This document shows, in pieces, positions 61,343-64,000 of a stretch of DNA of 64,000 nt (position 1 is the first letter of the stretch; each line of letters opens with the position of its first letter). Source of the DNA: Domibacillus enclensis. GTDB taxonomy: Bacteria; Bacillota; Bacilli; Bacillales; Domibacillaceae. The position numbers and the translations under genes were made by a program. Under the pieces are notes generated by a model that ran no database searches, was not told the origin of the DNA, and saw nothing but the letters and a program-made list of their open reading frames with translations. The stretch covers positions 1 through 64,000 of the forward strand of contig NZ_FTLX01000010.1 of NCBI RefSeq assembly GCF_900156125.1, read 5' to 3'.

Positions 61343-62409
61343 AAAAACTGATGCAGGCACTCATTGCTGTCGTTATCATCGCAGCGGTTTTATTTTATGC
61401 GGTTCACCGCTTAAACGCATCGACAGGGCAGACGGCGGGCAATACGCTTACCGTTTTTAACTGGGGAGATTATATTGACGCCGAGCTGATTGATCAATTC
61501 GAGAAGGAAACCGGCGTGCAGGTCATTTATGAGACCTTCGATTCCAATGAAGCGATGCTGACCAAAATTGAACAGGGCGGCACGACGTATGATGTAGCGG
61601 TGCCGTCCGAATATACGATTGAGAAAATGAGAGAGCAGGAGCTGCTTTATCCAATTGATCATGCCAAGGTGCCAAACCTTCGCTATATTGATGAACGGTT
61701 TATGGATCTTCCATTTGATCCTGGCAACGAGTATTCTATTCCATACTTTTGGGGGACGGTCGGGATTTTGTACAATACCGACAAGGTCCAAAGTGAGATT
61801 ACCGCCTGGAACGACTTGTGGAAGCCGGAGTTCCGCAATGAAATTCTCATGATTGATGGCGCCCGGGAAGTCATTGGAATGGGGCTGAACAGTCTGGGGT
61901 ATTCACTCAATGATACGAACGAAGCACATTTGCAGGAAGCGAAGGCGAAGCTGGACGGTCTGACACCGAACATTAAAGCCATCGTTGGAGATGAAATCCG
62001 GATGCTGATGGAAAACGATGAGGCATCCATTGGTCTTGTCTGGTCCGGTACAGCTTCAGAATTAATGTGGAAAAAGGACAATCTGGAATACGTAGTTCCG
62101 GAAGAAGGCTCCAATCTGTGGTTCGACAATATGGTCATACCGAAAACAGCGAAGAATATCGATGCGGCGCATGCCTTCATTAACTTTATGCTCGATCCGG
62201 AAACGGCTGCGCAAAACGCGGAATATGTCGGCTATTCCACTCCGAATAAAGAAGCATTAACGTACATGCCGAAAGAGATGGTCGAGGACGAGCGGTTTTA
62301 TCCACCGGCTGATTTAACCGAGCGTTTAGAGGTTTATGAAAATTTAGGGCCTGAGATGCTGTCTCATTACAATGAACTCTTTTTGAAATTTAAAATGCAC
62401 CGGAAATAA
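61339..62409 (+). CDS. potD: Spermidine/putrescine-binding protein PotD
   Basis: A 356-aa solute-binding protein. The N-terminal hydrophobic segment (LIAVVIIAAVLFYAV) has no Cys lipobox, so it is probably tethered as a membrane anchor and not as a lipoprotein. The mature part has NWGDYIDAELIDQFEKETG, YDVAVPSEYTIEKM, VGILYNTDKV and FINFMLDPETAAQNAEYVGY, typical of PotD/PotF. ATG overlaps the potC stop (ATGA). Closes the operon. Confidence 0.93.
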   Translation: MKKLMQALIAVVIIAAVLFYAVHRLNASTGQTAGNTLTVFNWGDYIDAELIDQFEKETGVQVIYETFDSNEAMLTKIEQGGTTYDVAVPSEYTIEKMREQELLYPIDHAKVPNLRYIDERFMDLPFDPGNEYSIPYFWGTVGILYNTDKVQSEITAWNDLWKPEFRNEILMIDGAREVIGMGLNSLGYSLNDTNEAHLQEAKAKLDGLTPNIKAIVGDEIRMLMENDEASIGLVWSGTASELMWKKDNLEYVVPEEGSNLWFDNMVIPKTAKNIDAAHAFINFMLDPETAAQNAEYVGYSTPNKEALTYMPKEMVEDERFYPPADLTERLEVYENLGPEMLSHYNELFLKFKMHRK

Positions 62410-62432
62410 CCCCATTTTTTGGGGTTGTTTTT
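62408..62432 (+). terminator. Intrinsic terminator of potABCD
   Basis: AACCCCA (62408-62414) pairs with TGGGGTT (62420-62426), then a T-run. The left arm starts in the potD stop codon. Confidence 0.85.
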
Positions 62433-62456
62433 TATTGTCAAAAAAGAAGGGCGATT

Positions 62457-62486
62457 TGTTTTTTTAACAAAAATTATATGTATAAT
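62457..62486 (+). promoter_or_regulatory. Promoter of the PAS-GGDEF-EAL gene
   Basis: -35 TTGTTT (62457-62462), 18-nt spacer and consensus -10 TATAAT (62481-62486). The predicted leader is about 24 nt. Confidence 0.55.
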
Positions 62487-62515
62487 AAAGAGAGAGTAGA
62501 AAGGACGTGGGCTTC

Positions 62516-64000
62516 GTGAGGACGGACTGGCTATCGAAATTCACGATAGTAGAAAGCATGGATCTGCTGGAAAGCCAGATCGCCGTCATTGATCAGGACG
62601 GAGTTATTGTGGCTGTAAACCGGGCGTGGACATCGTTTACGGCCTCAAATGATGGAGATATGGTCACATCGGGGCTAGGTGTGAATTATCTTACTGTGCT
62701 TGAGGAGGCTGGTGAGGATCTTGTGAGCCGGCAGATAAGAGACATTCTGCAAGGGAAGGCCAGTCAATCGGCGTATTCCTATCCCTGTCATTCCCCAGAA
62801 GAAGAGCGCTGGTTTTGCATGAAAGCCGTGCCGGTAAAAAAGGATGACGTTTTATACGGAGCCCTTATCATTCATGAAAACATAACGGAGACGGAATTAT
62901 ATAAACAGGAAACAACTGAAGTGCTGGAGAGCATGACAGATGCGTTTTTATCCATCAATGAACAACTGTTCATTACTTATATAAACAGTGGAGCAGCACA
63001 GCTCATTCAAAGAAAAAAAGAAAATGTGATTGGCCGCCATGTGCTGGACGTGTTTCCGGAAGCAGTGGAGACCGAATTTTTTTCTCATTATGAGAATGTG
63101 TTTAAGACAAAGAAAGCCGCACGGTTTGAAGCGTACTACCCGGCTTTGTCGACCTGGTTTGAATCAAGTGTATACCCGCAGAAAAATGGCGGCTTGACGG
63201 TTTATTTCAAAGACATTCGTGACCGGAAAAAAGCAGAAAGCCAGCTGCGGCGGGCTGCTTATTTTGACGAATTGACCAATTTGCCGAACCGGCGTTTTTT
63301 CATCAAGCATTTGCACCACATGATTGAAGCGAAGCAGCAAAAGGGAGAAGGCTGCGCCGTTCTTTTCATGGACCTGGACGGGTTTAAAAACATAAACGAT
63401 ACGCTCGGTCATGATACGGGTGATGTGCTGCTGCAGGAAATTGCGGTGCGTCTCCGTGATAAAGCGGGTCCTGATCATTTTGTCAGCAGGCTTGGCGGTG
63501 ATGAATTTTTAATTATTTTCAGTGGGGCCTCCAATGACGAAGAGGTGCTGGCTTTTACAGACCTCCTGCTGTCGATTGTGAAGGAGCCCATCCTTATTGA
63601 CCAAAATGCCCCGTTATATATAACAGCAAGTGTCGGCATCAGCTTATATCCGGTGGATGGCGATACACCCGATGAGCTGATGAGAAAAGCAGATATGGCG
63701 ATGTACCAGTCGAAAAAGCTAAAAGGGAATCAAGCGGTTCTTTTTCATGATGAGCTCCATCAGCACCTGGAAAGGCGCCTATATATAGAAGAGAATTTAA
63801 AAAATGCGGCAGAAAATGATGAAATCTTCTTTATGTACCAGCCGCAGGTAAATGCCCGAACCGGGAAGATCATTGGCTTCGAGGTATTGTCCCGGTGGAA
63901 AAGCGCGAAGTTCGGCTGGATTTCACCTGTGGAATTTATTCATATTGCAGAAGAAAGCGGTCATATCGCGGATTTAACGAGAAAAATGATGAAGGAATCT
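62516..64000 (+). CDS. PAS-GGDEF-EAL cyclic-di-GMP protein, 3' end outside the window
   Basis: An open frame of 495 codons continuing past the window end. GTG 62516 follows AAAGGAC at about 9 nt. Order: a PAS domain (ESQIAVIDQDGVIVAVNRAW), a second PAS (SMTDAFLSINEQLFITYINSGA), a GGDEF domain with intact RLGGDEFLIIF and metal site FMDLDGF, then the beginning of an EAL domain (GFEVLSRWKS, with EVL for EAL). The cyclase should be active; the fate of the phosphodiesterase half cannot be judged from this fragment. Confidence 0.9.
   Translation, partial: MRTDWLSKFTIVESMDLLESQIAVIDQDGVIVAVNRAWTSFTASNDGDMVTSGLGVNYLTVLEEAGEDLVSRQIRDILQGKASQSAYSYPCHSPEEERWFCMKAVPVKKDDVLYGALIIHENITETELYKQETTEVLESMTDAFLSINEQLFITYINSGAAQLIQRKKENVIGRHVLDVFPEAVETEFFSHYENVFKTKKAARFEAYYPALSTWFESSVYPQKNGGLTVYFKDIRDRKKAESQLRRAAYFDELTNLPNRRFFIKHLHHMIEAKQQKGEGCAVLFMDLDGFKNINDTLGHDTGDVLLQEIAVRLRDKAGPDHFVSRLGGDEFLIIFSGASNDEEVLAFTDLLLSIVKEPILIDQNAPLYITASVGISLYPVDGDTPDELMRKADMAMYQSKKLKGNQAVLFHDELHQHLERRLYIEENLKNAAENDEIFFMYQPQVNARTGKIIGFEVLSRWKSAKFGWISPVEFIHIAEESGHIADLTRKMMKES

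Overview
The window is chromosomal DNA from a low-to-moderate GC Gram-positive bacterium of the family Bacillaceae. This is inferred from strong GGAGG ribosome binding sites, frequent TTG/GTG starts, intrinsic terminators with T-runs, and Bacillus-type gene sets: bpsA-bpsB, malK-malR-maeN, tenI-thiO-thiS-thiG-thiF behind a TPP riboswitch, ppaC, natA-natB with natR-natK, and an amtB promoter with TnrA/GlnR boxes. I cannot assign a genus. No prophage, CRISPR array, transposase gene or plasmid function is visible; most genes are core metabolism, transport and signalling.

Layout. 1-96 is the 3' end of a 5S rRNA, so an rRNA operon lies just outside. 0.2-9 kb: a monoacylglycerol lipase with a suspicious frameshifted start, behind a CcpA-type promoter and an early terminator; a membrane protein; the alkylpyrone pair bpsA-bpsB; a DUF2207 protein; a DnaQ-like exonuclease with a DUF294 nucleotidyltransferase; and the ammonium transporter. 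9-17.7 kb: a YwaF-like protein, EamA exporter, VOC protein, two FluC fluoride channel subunits, an aldo/keto reductase, a LacI regulator, a possible 32-residue peptide, and an NAD salvage operon (NrtR-like regulator, nicotinamidase, nicotinate phosphoribosyltransferase). 17.7-27.3 kb: a PAS histidine kinase, an ABC-2 exporter, a K+ channel, a BmrA-like exporter, a GNAT acetyltransferase, a glycine-betaine type BCCT carrier and a BASS symporter. 28-36.4 kb: a sugar-type Gfo-Gfo-ThuA operon, the malate system and a broken MFS gene. 36.5-50.9 kb: thiamin thiazole genes, a GAF-GGDEF-EAL protein, an MFS/LysR divergent pair, a lactonase-SDR pair, a lipoprotein, a family-4 uracil-DNA glycosylase, an MFS protein and PpaC. 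51.5-64 kb: NatAB with its LytTR two-component system, a YitT protein, YceI, a mechanosensitive-type channel, potABCD, and a PAS-GGDEF-EAL gene running off the edge.

The most unusual content is non-coding. Four copies of a dispersed element of about 0.56-0.62 kb (9907-10520, 27321-27936, 35099-35660, 50914-51513) all sit directly after intrinsic terminators. The element carries two long branched hairpin modules. Some stem positions differ between copies by compensatory changes, which argues for selection on structure. Copies 1 and 2 are both about 614 bp, have inverted termini, and are flanked by direct duplications of the whole terminator hairpin (31-32 bp, one mismatch each). They look like non-autonomous mobile elements that target terminators.

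A second, smaller family is an array of the 9-mer AATTGCGCC at about 20-nt period around a central hairpin (13523-13587 and 36436-36522).

Regulatory sites that can be read directly include cre-like sites, two TnrA/GlnR boxes, a sigma-B promoter for the BCCT carrier, a sigma-W-like promoter for a lipoprotein, a TPP riboswitch with terminator, LytTR-type direct repeats 21 bp apart upstream of natA/natR, and palindromes over the promoters of nrtR, the Gfo operon and yceI.
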